From Acidimicrobiia bacterium (lineage in GTDB: Bacteria; Actinomycetota; Acidimicrobiia; Spongiisociales; Spongiisociaceae), in the NCBI GenBank assembly GCA_022827785.1, contig JAJEIM010000037.1, positions 40,476 to 104,475 on the forward strand: a stretch of 64,000 nt of DNA. Reading direction: 5' to 3'. Shown here one piece after another: positions 1 to 7,186 of this stretch. A model generated the notes under the pieces. The model made no database searches. It saw only the letters and a list, made by a program, of their open reading frames with translations, and was not told the DNA's origin. The position numbers and the translations under genes are program-made. Every line of letters starts with the position of its first letter. Within the stretch, counting starts at the first letter, position 1.

Positions 1-578
1 TTGTCGAAGATCTCCTTGACGTTGGACTCGGAGCCGGGCGTCTTGATGATCTCCCCCGCCACCGTCTGCAGCCACTCGAAGCGTTCCCGGCTCATGCCCT
101 CCGGGAGGATGGCGATCGACTCGCAGCCCAGGAGGTTGGAGTCGTAGGCGCCTCCCCGGCAGTAGTTGCCCGTGGACGGCCAGACCGCCTTCTGCGATCC
201 GGGATCGAACTGTCCGGTGACCAGCCGGGGGACGAGACATCCGAACGCGGCCCCCACCTTGTGGGCGCCGGTGGGGAACCACTTGCCGACCAGCGAGATG
301 ATCCGGGCGTCGGTCCCGGTTAGTTCCGGGGGCCACTCCACGTAGTTCACGCCACCGAAGCCTCCCCCGCGGGCGACGGGCTGGTTGTGCCAGGTGATCC
401 TGAAGAGGTTCAGCGGGTGCAGGTCCCAGAGGCCGATCTCCGCCAGCCCTTCCTTGACATCGTGGGGAATAAGCGCCGGATCCCGCATCTGGGCCAGGGT
501 GGGGATGCGCACCTGGCGCTCCCGGGTGTGGGCCGCTACCCCGTCAAGGGTGGCCCGATCAAGGGTCAGATCGATCAT
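1..578 (-). CDS. PLP-dependent fold-type II enzyme, cysteine/threonine synthase family (C-terminus beyond window)
   Basis: The first 192 residues of a pyridoxal-phosphate enzyme read on the minus strand from an ATG at 578; the gene runs off the left edge. The segment GAHKVGAAFG places the Schiff-base lysine at residue 107, and STGNYCRGG is the phosphate-binding loop of the tryptophan-synthase-beta superfamily. The long N-terminal lead (residues 1-90) resembles the family often labelled 'PLP-dependent protein subunit beta' rather than classical CysK. The start overlaps the end of the threonine synthase gene by 20 bases, so the two are probably cotranscribed and translationally coupled. The substrate cannot be told from the sequence; a beta-replacement or beta-elimination on a serine or homoserine derivative is likely. 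Confidence 0.75.
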   Translation of the reverse strand, partial: MIDLTLDRATLDGVAAHTRERQVRIPTLAQMRDPALIPHDVKEGLAEIGLWDLHPLNLFRITWHNQPVARGGGFGGVNYVEWPPELTGTDARIISLVGKWFPTGAHKVGAAFGCLVPRLVTGQFDPGSQKAVWPSTGNYCRGGAYDSNLLGCESIAILPEGMSRERFEWLQTVAGEIIKTPGSESNVKEIFD

Positions 579-1887
579 TCTCGCTTCGCTTCCTTAGTCG
601 CTCGATCCACTGTTCCATTCTGGCGGAAATCTCGGTGGGATCCAGCCCGTCCGGACCCGGCCGCACGGGGAGCGGCACGGCGCCGATCCGGTCGATCCCG
701 CGCATGACCCCGCGAATGTCCTTCAACCCCGATCCGGTGGAGATGACCACCACCCGGTCGGAGGCCGCCAGTCCCGGCACCCTCTCCTGCGACCCGGCCA
801 CCACTTCGGCCAGCCCGGCGAAGGCCGCCGCAGCCGCCGGCTCGGGGAAGATCCCGGAATCGGCCGACACGATCGGGATCATCTCCAGGATGGCCTCGTC
901 ATCGACCACCACCCATCCCCCGCCCGTCTCCACGACGGCCGCCATCGCCTTGACCCGGTCGCGGGGCAGATCGGCGCTGATCGAATCTGCCGCGGTGCTG
1001 GCATTGACCGGCGGCTTCGTCCTCACATCCTCCCCGTTCAGCCACGCTTCGACCAGGTAGGAACTGCCGGCGGCCTGCACCCCGTAGATGCGGGGCATCC
1101 GGTCGATCCATCCCAGCTTCAGGGCATCCCGGAGGCCCTTATGCACCCCTCCGATTATCGACCCGTCCCCCACGCTCACGAAGACCGCATCGGGGGCCTC
1201 CCAGCCCAGCTGCTCCACGATCTCCAGTGCCACCGTCTTCTTGCCCTCCCCCACGAAGGGATTGATCCCGGTGTTGCGGTTGTACCAACCGAAGCGGTCC
1301 ACCGTCTCCTGGCACAGCCGGAAGGCGTCGTCATAGGTGCCCTCCACGAGCATCACGAAGGCCCCGTAGGCCAACAACTGGGCCACCTTCGCCTCGGGCG
1401 CCGTATGCGGGACGAAGATCACCGCCATCTGGCCGGTCCCGGCCGCCAGACCCGCCAGGGCGGCGGCGGCGTTGCCCGTGGACGCGGTGGTGACCGTCCC
1501 GGCCCCCTCCTGGGCGGCCCTGGCCAGCGCCACGGCCGAGGCCCTGTCCTTGAGGGATGCGGTGGGCTGGCGGCCCTCATCCTTGATCCAGAGGCGCTCC
1601 ACCCCCCAGCGCTCTGCCAGCCGCTCCGCTTCGATGAGCGGAGTGCCCCCCACTCCCAGAGCGGAGACCGCGACATCGGACCTGACCGGTAGCAGCGGCC
1701 GGTAGCGCCACATCGAACGGTCCGGATCGGCAGCTAGGCCATTGGGGGTCAGCGCCCTGGCTATGGCGGCGTAGTCGTACCGGGCGTCCAGCGTGCCCAC
1801 CTCCCCGCAGCGGTCGCACACGTACCGGCCAGGCGCCGGCTGGTACGTGTCGGAACAGACGGTGCAGAGCAGACCGGTCAGGAACAT
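559..1887 (-). CDS. thrC: Threonine synthase-like PLP enzyme
   Basis: A 442-residue fold-type II PLP enzyme, probably converting O-phosphohomoserine to threonine in the cytoplasm. It opens with a zinc-ribbon-like pair (C8, C11, C24, C27), as in many threonine synthases, followed by a TASLKDRAS motif with the PLP lysine at residue 113 and the phosphate loop STGNAAAALAG. Length and motif order fit the thrC family. The product lies upstream of, and overlaps, a second PLP enzyme, which suggests an amino-acid operon. Homoserine dehydrogenase and kinase are not nearby, so a related eliminating enzyme such as threonine dehydratase or diaminopropionate lyase type remains possible, but the zinc ribbon argues for ThrC. 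Confidence 0.8.
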   Translation of the reverse strand: MFLTGLLCTVCSDTYQPAPGRYVCDRCGEVGTLDARYDYAAIARALTPNGLAADPDRSMWRYRPLLPVRSDVAVSALGVGGTPLIEAERLAERWGVERLWIKDEGRQPTASLKDRASAVALARAAQEGAGTVTTASTGNAAAALAGLAAGTGQMAVIFVPHTAPEAKVAQLLAYGAFVMLVEGTYDDAFRLCQETVDRFGWYNRNTGINPFVGEGKKTVALEIVEQLGWEAPDAVFVSVGDGSIIGGVHKGLRDALKLGWIDRMPRIYGVQAAGSSYLVEAWLNGEDVRTKPPVNASTAADSISADLPRDRVKAMAAVVETGGGWVVVDDEAILEMIPIVSADSGIFPEPAAAAAFAGLAEVVAGSQERVPGLAASDRVVVISTGSGLKDIRGVMRGIDRIGAVPLPVRPGPDGLDPTEISARMEQWIERLRKRSENDRSDP

Positions 1888-2331
1888 GTCACCCGGCTCC
1901 AGTGTCGGCGAGGGCCGCTGGGGAGGACCGGATGGAGAACGCGAAAAAAAGGGGGTTGAAATCGCTGCCGATTAACGGCATATTCCAATACATCTCAACA
2001 AACATCACCGGGTTCCGGACCTGGTGATCATCCGGACTGCGCCGGACGGGTGAACGCTCCACACGGGTTAGCAACACGGGTCTCCGTGGGAGGAGCGGGC
2101 GACTCTCTGCTCTCGACGAGAGCTCCATTCCGCCCGCCCGCCGGCGCGGCCGGACCTGGATCGGTGGAGGCGGGGGTGGGCAGCCCGAAGGGCTGGAGGT
2201 GCGTCCGGAGCCGTTTTCGCGTTCTCCGGCGCCGGGCCCTACCGGTGGGACCGTTCGGCGACCGGGCATCGCAGATGTGCAGCCCGGGTGCGCGGCAGGC
2301 CTGGCCGATCGAGCCTCGAGGCGGTGCTCCA
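1888..2331. other. Intergenic region, no gene found
   Basis: About 440 bases separate thrC from the downstream end of the D-carbamoylase gene on the same strand. I found no open frame with a ribosome site or family resemblance. The stretch at 1940-2010 is markedly AT-richer than its surroundings, carries a run of seven A's (T's on the minus strand) and a small GCCG/CGGC hairpin, and is the best place for the thrC promoter. A 6-bp hairpin (GCTCTC/GAGAGC) lies at 2109-2123 and has no T-tract. Confidence 0.5.
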
Positions 2332-3282
2332 TCAGTCGTTGGCCGGGGGCGCCACAGCGCCTCGTTGTTCGGTCACCAGGCCGTAGTGCTCGGGCATCCG
2401 GTAGTAGTCGAAGTTGAAAAGGGTTCCCTTGTAGGTCTCGCAGAAGTCGAGATCGATGGTGGCCGTGATCAACTCGTCCTCCAGGGTGATGGCCTGGGCG
2501 ATGATCTGGCCCGACGGGGCGATGATCACGCTCTGGGACAGGCTCTCCACCCCCTCCTCGAAGCCCCCCTTGGCCACCCCGACCACGAAGGCGCCGTTCT
2601 GGTAGGCGCCGGCCTGCATGACCAGATGGTTGTGGAAACCGGACAGGGCGTTCTGGGTGGGATCTGGCGAGTAGTACAGGGGCGTGTTGTACCCGATGAG
2701 GATCAACTCGGCCCCTTGCAGACCCAACACCCGGTAGGTCTCCGGCCAGCGGCGATCGTTGCAGATGGCCATCCCCACGACGCCTTCGAAGGCGTTCCAG
2801 GCACCGAAGCCGTGCGGTCCGGGCTCGAAGTAGTGGCGCTCGGCGTGCTGGAACTGTCGCCAGGGCTCGTAGTCGGCATGACCCGGAATGTGGATCTTGC
2901 GGAACTTGGACACCACGGAGCCGTCCCGCTCCACCAGCATGTAGGTGTTGTAACGGTGCTCGACACCTTCGTCGTCGGTGTGGAGTTCCGCGTAGCCGAG
3001 GGCGAAGCCGATGCCGAGGCGGCTGGCCTCGTCGAACAGCGGCTTGGTGTGCCGGTCGGGCATCTCCCGGTGGTAGTAGTGGTCGAACTCGGCGGGGTCC
3101 TCCACGAACCACCTGGGGAAGAATGTGGTCATGGCCAACTCCGGATAGACCAGCAGGTCCACCCCCTGTTCCCCGGCTTCATGGAGGAGCGCCATCAGGC
3201 GATCGACAACCTCACCCTTCGACTCGTCGCGGGCTATCGGGCCCATCTGACCTGCTCCGACCGTTATCCGTCTTGGCACCAT
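2332..3282 (-). CDS. Nitrilase-family N-carbamoyl-D-amino acid amidohydrolase-like
   Basis: A 316-residue carbon-nitrogen hydrolase. The catalytic triad is readable as E48 (YPELA), K129 (KFRKIHIP) and C174 (AICNDRRWPE); the CNDRRWPE context and the length match D-carbamoylases, which release CO2 and ammonia from N-carbamoyl-D-amino acids. Start chosen at the ATG at 3282 because AGAGGAG sits just upstream; a longer frame begins 27 codons earlier but crosses the inverted repeat. It is transcribed divergently from a second nitrilase, and both probably share the control region at 3301-3327. Carbamoyl-amide breakdown from hydantoins or pyrimidines is the likely setting; exact substrate is inferred. 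Confidence 0.8.
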   Translation of the reverse strand: MVPRRITVGAGQMGPIARDESKGEVVDRLMALLHEAGEQGVDLLVYPELAMTTFFPRWFVEDPAEFDHYYHREMPDRHTKPLFDEASRLGIGFALGYAELHTDDEGVEHRYNTYMLVERDGSVVSKFRKIHIPGHADYEPWRQFQHAERHYFEPGPHGFGAWNAFEGVVGMAICNDRRWPETYRVLGLQGAELILIGYNTPLYYSPDPTQNALSGFHNHLVMQAGAYQNGAFVVGVAKGGFEEGVESLSQSVIIAPSGQIIAQAITLEDELITATIDLDFCETYKGTLFNFDYYRMPEHYGLVTEQRGAVAPPAND

Positions 3283-3300
3283 CGCTCCTCTGTTTGGCTC

Positions 3301-3327
3301 TCCCATTTTACAGTTTGTAAAGTGGGA
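3301..3327. promoter_or_regulatory. 27-bp inverted repeat, probable operator between divergent nitrilase genes
   Basis: The core TTTACA-GTT-TGTAAA is a perfect 6-bp dyad, and the symmetry extends to 12-bp arms (TCCCAyTTTACA) with a single mismatched position. It lies 18 bases from the start of the minus-strand amidohydrolase and 49 from the plus-strand one, where a repressor or activator dimer of the GntR, TetR or MarR type could control both genes. The regulator itself is not in the neighbourhood. Confidence 0.65.
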
Positions 3328-3376
3328 TGACACTCCCCCTCGCGGGGATGCCTCGGGTGGCAAGGGAGGCCAGGTA

Positions 3377-4219
3377 ATGCCGAACGTAGTGAGGGCTGCT
3401 CTCGTTCAGAGCGAGTGGACCGGCGACAAGGAATCGATGGTCGCCAAGAACATCGAGTACGCCCGCCAGGCCGCCGCCCAGGGCGCGCAGATCCTCTGCT
3501 TCCAGGAGATCTTCAGCGGGCCCTACTTCTGCACCGAGCAGCGCAACGAGCACTTCGACACCGCGGAACCGATCCCGGACGGACCCACCGTCACCAAGAT
3601 GATCGATCTCGCCAGGGAGACCGGGATGGTGCTGGTCGTGCCCATCTTCGAGGTCGAGGACACCGGCCACTACTACAACACCGCCGCGGTCATCGACTCC
3701 GACGGCACCTTCCTCGGCAAGTACCGCAAGACCCATATCCCGCAGGTAGCGGGGTTCTGGGAGAAGTTCTACTTCCGTCCCGGCAACCTCGGCTTCCCGG
3801 TGTTCGACACCGCGGTAGGCCGCGTCGGCGTGTACATCTGCTACGACCGCCACTTCCCGGAGGGATGGCGAGAGCTGGGCCTGGCGGGCGCCAAGATCGT
3901 CTTCAACCCCTCGGCCACCACCCGCGGACACTCCAAGTACCTGTGGGAACTGGAGCAGCCGGCCGCAGCGGTGGCCAACGAGTATTTCGTCGGCGCCATC
4001 AACCGGGTCGGGAGCGAGGACCTGGAGGACACCGACTACTACGGGAGCTCCTATTTCGCGTCGCCGCGCGGGGAGATCATCGGCGGCACGGGCTCCGACA
4101 CCGCCGACGACGTAGTGGTGCGCGACCTAGACCTCGACCTGATCGAGGAGGTCCGTCATCACTGGGCCTTCTACCGGGACCGCCGCCCGGAGACATACGA
4201 CCAGATCTCGTCTCCATGA
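3377..4219 (+). CDS. Nitrilase-family amidohydrolase (beta-ureidopropionase / N-carbamoylputrescine amidase type)
   Basis: A 280-residue carbon-nitrogen hydrolase with the full triad E44 (FQEIF), K118 (KYRKTHIP) and C155 (ICYDRHFPE). The CYDRHFPE context and overall length fit the beta-ureidopropionase/N-carbamoylputrescine amidase branch, which hydrolyses an N-carbamoyl group in pyrimidine or polyamine breakdown. The ATG at 3377 follows GGAGG at suitable spacing. It faces away from the D-carbamoylase-like gene across a strong palindrome, so the pair probably responds to the same ligand. No dihydropyrimidinase is in the window, so the pathway assignment is an inference. Confidence 0.8.
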   Translation: MPNVVRAALVQSEWTGDKESMVAKNIEYARQAAAQGAQILCFQEIFSGPYFCTEQRNEHFDTAEPIPDGPTVTKMIDLARETGMVLVVPIFEVEDTGHYYNTAAVIDSDGTFLGKYRKTHIPQVAGFWEKFYFRPGNLGFPVFDTAVGRVGVYICYDRHFPEGWRELGLAGAKIVFNPSATTRGHSKYLWELEQPAAAVANEYFVGAINRVGSEDLEDTDYYGSSYFASPRGEIIGGTGSDTADDVVVRDLDLDLIEEVRHHWAFYRDRRPETYDQISSP

Positions 4220-4250
4220 GCCGGGCGATCCGGCCTCCCCGCATCATCTG

Positions 4251-6029
4251 ATGCCACGCCGGTCCCTGTCACCGTCCTCCGACCTCTCCGGGGGGAAGAG
4301 CCCCATCGGCCGGTCATCGCGGCTGATCGCCCTGGTCACGGTCGTCGCCTTGCTCATCGGCGCCCCGCCGGCGTTCGGCGCTGACGGCGTGCAGTATCCG
4401 GGGCCGAGCGGTACCTTCACAGACGACGACGGAAGCGTCCACGAGGAGAACATCGAGGCATTGGTCGTGGCCGGCATCACCCGAGGCTGCGACGAGAACC
4501 TCTACTGCCCGGGCAAGGAGATCACCCGAGCCCAGGTGGCCTCCTTCCTGGACCGGGGCTTACAGCTACCGGACACGGACACGGACTTCTTCTCGGACGA
4601 CGACGGGAGCGTCCACGAGGATGCCATCAACCGCATCGCCGCGGCCGGCATCACGCAAGGCTGCGGCGAGGACCTCTACTGCGGCGCGAAACTGCTCACC
4701 AGGGCGCAGATGGCAACGCTGCTGGTCCGCTCCATCGCCGGTCTGTCACCGGCGACCACGGACCATTTCACCGATGATGACGGATCCGTGCACGAGGACG
4801 CCATCAACATCCTGGCCGAGAACGGAATCACCCAGGGTTGCGACACGGGTCGCTACTGCCCGGGCGAACGTGTTCGCAGGTCCGCCATGGCTTCCTTCCT
4901 CGCCCGTGCGCTCGGGCTGGAACCATCCCAGCCTCCGGCCACATCTCCGTGGCGCCTGGAACTCGTGCTGGATCGCATTCAGGGCGGCACCACCGACCTT
5001 CAGGCGCCGGCGGAGGACGACAGGTTGTTCCTGGTGACCAAGGACGGGCTCATCCGCATCATCAGCGACGGCGCCTTCCTGCCCGAGCCGTTCCTCGACC
5101 TCACGGACAGCGTGCTCGATGAGGGATCCGAACAGGGGTTGCTGGGTCTGGCCTTCCACCCGGACTACGGCACCAATCGCAGGTTCTACGTCTTCTACAC
5201 GGATGCCAACGGTCCGGACGGGCACAGCCGGGTGTTCGAGTACCTGGCCGACGCTTCCGACCCCGACCGGGCTGATCCGTCGACGGCCCGCCACATCATC
5301 ACGTTCGAGCAACGACCCACATCCGCGACCCACAAGGGCGGGCAGATGCAGTTCGGGGCTGACGGATTCCTCTACATCGCGGTGGGAGACGGTGGCGGAT
5401 ACCGGGATCCGTTCGAGCACGGTGAGAACCCGCAGACCGAGTTGGGAACCATCGTGCGAATCGATGTGGACGTCGACCCCGGCGCGGATCCTGTCTACGG
5501 GATCCCGCCCGGCAATCCCTTCGCGGACGGGGCGGACGGCCTGCCGGAGGTCTGGGCGTACGGGCTGCGGAATCCGTGGCGGTTCAGCTTCGACGGTCCG
5601 TACATCTACATCGGCGACGTGGGGCACCTGGCCGCGGAGGAGGTGAACATCGCCGACGCCTCCGTCGCCGGGATCAACTACGGATGGGACACCATGGAGG
5701 GGACAGCCTGCTACGAGCCTCCCGCAGGCTGCGACATGGAGGGGCTATTCATCCCCCAGGTCGCATATTCCCACGAGGAGGGTGTGGCCGTCATCGGCGG
5801 CTACGTGTACCGGGGAACCGCGATCCCGGAGATGGTCGGCCGTTACTTCTACGCGGACTTCGTCGGCGGGTGGATACGCACCTTCCTGTACGACGATGGG
5901 GTGACCGAGCACTACGACTGGTCACAGAGCGTAGAGCTAGACAGGTTCGTCTGGTCGTTCGGCGTAGACGGGCATGGGGAGATGTACGTGCTGGCCCGCT
6001 ATCGCGTCTGGAAGATCGTCCCGAACTAG
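4251..6029 (+). CDS. Exported protein: three SLH-like repeats plus PQQ-type sugar dehydrogenase propeller
   Basis: 592 residues. A Sec signal peptide (residues 1-43, hydrophobic core LIALVTVVALLIGAPPAFG) is followed by three ~50-residue repeats at about 56-107, 113-163 and 172-222, each of the form F-x-DDDGSVHE ... GITQGC ... YC ... MASFLARAL. These resemble S-layer-homology modules common in Acidimicrobiia-type exported proteins and may anchor the protein to the cell surface. Residues ~230-592 form a glucose/sorbosone dehydrogenase beta-propeller (segments GLLGLAFHPDY, GDGGGYRDP, GLRNPWRFSFD) of the soluble PQQ glucose-dehydrogenase/HHIP-like fold. A cofactor and substrate are not proven. 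A paralogue without the repeats is at 21264-22589. Confidence 0.82.
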   Translation: MPRRSLSPSSDLSGGKSPIGRSSRLIALVTVVALLIGAPPAFGADGVQYPGPSGTFTDDDGSVHEENIEALVVAGITRGCDENLYCPGKEITRAQVASFLDRGLQLPDTDTDFFSDDDGSVHEDAINRIAAAGITQGCGEDLYCGAKLLTRAQMATLLVRSIAGLSPATTDHFTDDDGSVHEDAINILAENGITQGCDTGRYCPGERVRRSAMASFLARALGLEPSQPPATSPWRLELVLDRIQGGTTDLQAPAEDDRLFLVTKDGLIRIISDGAFLPEPFLDLTDSVLDEGSEQGLLGLAFHPDYGTNRRFYVFYTDANGPDGHSRVFEYLADASDPDRADPSTARHIITFEQRPTSATHKGGQMQFGADGFLYIAVGDGGGYRDPFEHGENPQTELGTIVRIDVDVDPGADPVYGIPPGNPFADGADGLPEVWAYGLRNPWRFSFDGPYIYIGDVGHLAAEEVNIADASVAGINYGWDTMEGTACYEPPAGCDMEGLFIPQVAYSHEEGVAVIGGYVYRGTAIPEMVGRYFYADFVGGWIRTFLYDDGVTEHYDWSQSVELDRFVWSFGVDGHGEMYVLARYRVWKIVPN

Positions 6030-6069
6030 GGCGTGCTCAAGCTATGCGCATTCGTTAGGTAATCAGGGT

Positions 6070-6354
6070 CTAGCCCTTCTCGGTCGTCGGGTCGATGATC
6101 TTGCCGATCTCGGTTACCACGGTCGCCGGGAATCCGCTGCGCTCGGCATGCTCGTCGATCAGTTCCGGGCTGTCGCAGACGTAGATGCAGAAGGTCTTCT
6201 CACCGGCGACGTAGCTGTGCTCCCACTGGATGTGCTTGCCCTCGGACTGCATCGCTCGCAGGACCGAGTTGGACTGTCCGGCCGCATCGCGCAACTGCTC
6301 GCGCTCGGCCGAGCCGATGTCAGGAATGTCCCGCTCGATTACGAAGCGTCGCAT
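6070..6354 (-). CDS. DUF4242 (SCO4226-like nickel-binding) small protein
   Basis: 94 residues, beginning MRRFVIERDIP and containing the stretch WEHSYVAGEKTFCIYVC followed by a short helix, typical of the ferredoxin-like DUF4242 family; the Streptomyces member SCO4226 binds nickel. It has no signal peptide, so it is cytoplasmic. The gene lies 33 bases downstream of the cytochrome-c-like lipoprotein and reads the same way, so cotranscription is likely. No catalytic function can be named. Confidence 0.7.
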   Translation of the reverse strand: MRRFVIERDIPDIGSAEREQLRDAAGQSNSVLRAMQSEGKHIQWEHSYVAGEKTFCIYVCDSPELIDEHAERSGFPATVVTEIGKIIDPTTEKG

Positions 6355-6387
6355 AGGGTCCTCCCTTGGTGTCTCCTACTCCGGACT

Positions 6388-7152
6388 CTACCCCTCCTGG
6401 AGCGCCCTGACGTAGAGAGCCACGGCTTCGATCTCGGCAGCCGTCAGTATGTCGCCCCACCCAGGCATGAGCTTGCCGCGTCCGTTGACGATGACCGACG
6501 TTATCTCGGCCAGAGGGAGAGTCGACTGCCGGAGGTCGGCGCCGGTGCCACCTTCCCCTGATTCGCTGTGGCACACCACGCAGTTGACCGAGTACACGGC
6601 CGAGCCGTCGACGGCCGGGACGGTGGTAGTCGTAGTCGTGGTGGTGGTCGTGGTGGTCGGGGTAGGCGGCCGGGTCGTAGTGGTGGTCGTCGTGGGCGCC
6701 CGGGTCGTAGTGGTGGTCGGCCGCGCGGTGGTGGTAGTCGACTCCACCGTGACGGGTGGCGCCTCGGTCGTGGTGGTCCCGCCCTCATCCGCGGTGCTCG
6801 TCACCGGCACGGTTGAAGTCGCGGTGCTGGTGGCGGTCGTCTCCCCGGTCGTAGTGGTGGCCTCCGGCACTTGCGAGGTAGTCGCCGAGGATGGTTCGTT
6901 TGTGACCGGTACCGACGTGGAAACTGTCGCCGGCGTGCCGTCCGGCTGCGTCCCGAGCGTGGTCTCCGGAACAGGAGTGGCGACTACGCGGGTGGTCGTC
7001 GTGGCTACCGCGGTAGTGGAACTGACCGTGCCCGCTGTTAGAGCGGCCGGCCGTTCCGCGCCGCCGCAGCCGCCCGCGGCAGCCAGTGCGAGGAAGATCA
7101 GCGCAATCACAGGACGCTTGCCGCAGCGAAGGCTCAGCAACTCCACCTTCAT
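6388..7152 (-). CDS. Lipoprotein c-type cytochrome with long Thr-rich linker
   Basis: 254 residues. The N-terminus is a lipoprotein signal (hydrophobic core ending AAAGGC at about residue 29). A very long Thr/Val/Pro-rich spacer covers roughly residues 35-175, then a compact class I cytochrome c domain with heme motif CVVCH and a distal methionine in KLMPGWGD, ending in LYVRALQEG. It is probably an outer-face electron carrier held away from the membrane by the linker. Partner oxidase or dehydrogenase genes are not adjacent, although PQQ-type dehydrogenases occur nearby. Confidence 0.85.
   Translation of the reverse strand: MKVELLSLRCGKRPVIALIFLALAAAGGCGGAERPAALTAGTVSSTTAVATTTTRVVATPVPETTLGTQPDGTPATVSTSVPVTNEPSSATTSQVPEATTTTGETTATSTATSTVPVTSTADEGGTTTTEAPPVTVESTTTTARPTTTTTRAPTTTTTTTRPPTPTTTTTTTTTTTTVPAVDGSAVYSVNCVVCHSESGEGGTGADLRQSTLPLAEITSVIVNGRGKLMPGWGDILTAAEIEAVALYVRALQEG
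6615..6740. repeat. Low-complexity GTGGTx repeat inside the cytochrome gene (poly-Thr linker)
   Basis: Short imperfect repeats of gtggtc/gtagtg encode runs of threonine on the minus strand. The tract is coding, keeps frame, and is likely length-variable by slippage. Similar Thr-rich linkers occur in the lipoproteins at 21264-22589 and 41001-41547 and the YceI protein at 50087-50875. Confidence 0.7.
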
Positions 7153-7186
7153 CGGAGGTCTCCTCCTATTCGGTACTGGGGGCGGC

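Noticed and set aside
1889..3112. A 407-codon minus-strand frame overlapping the same amidohydrolase
   Set aside because: Arg/Pro-rich out-of-frame translation. Only its tail lies in the intergenic region, and it has no start or ribosome site of its own.
2050..3330. A 426-codon plus-strand open frame opposite the D-carbamoylase-like gene
   Set aside because: The opposite strand has a complete catalytic triad and family match; this is a GC-driven shadow.
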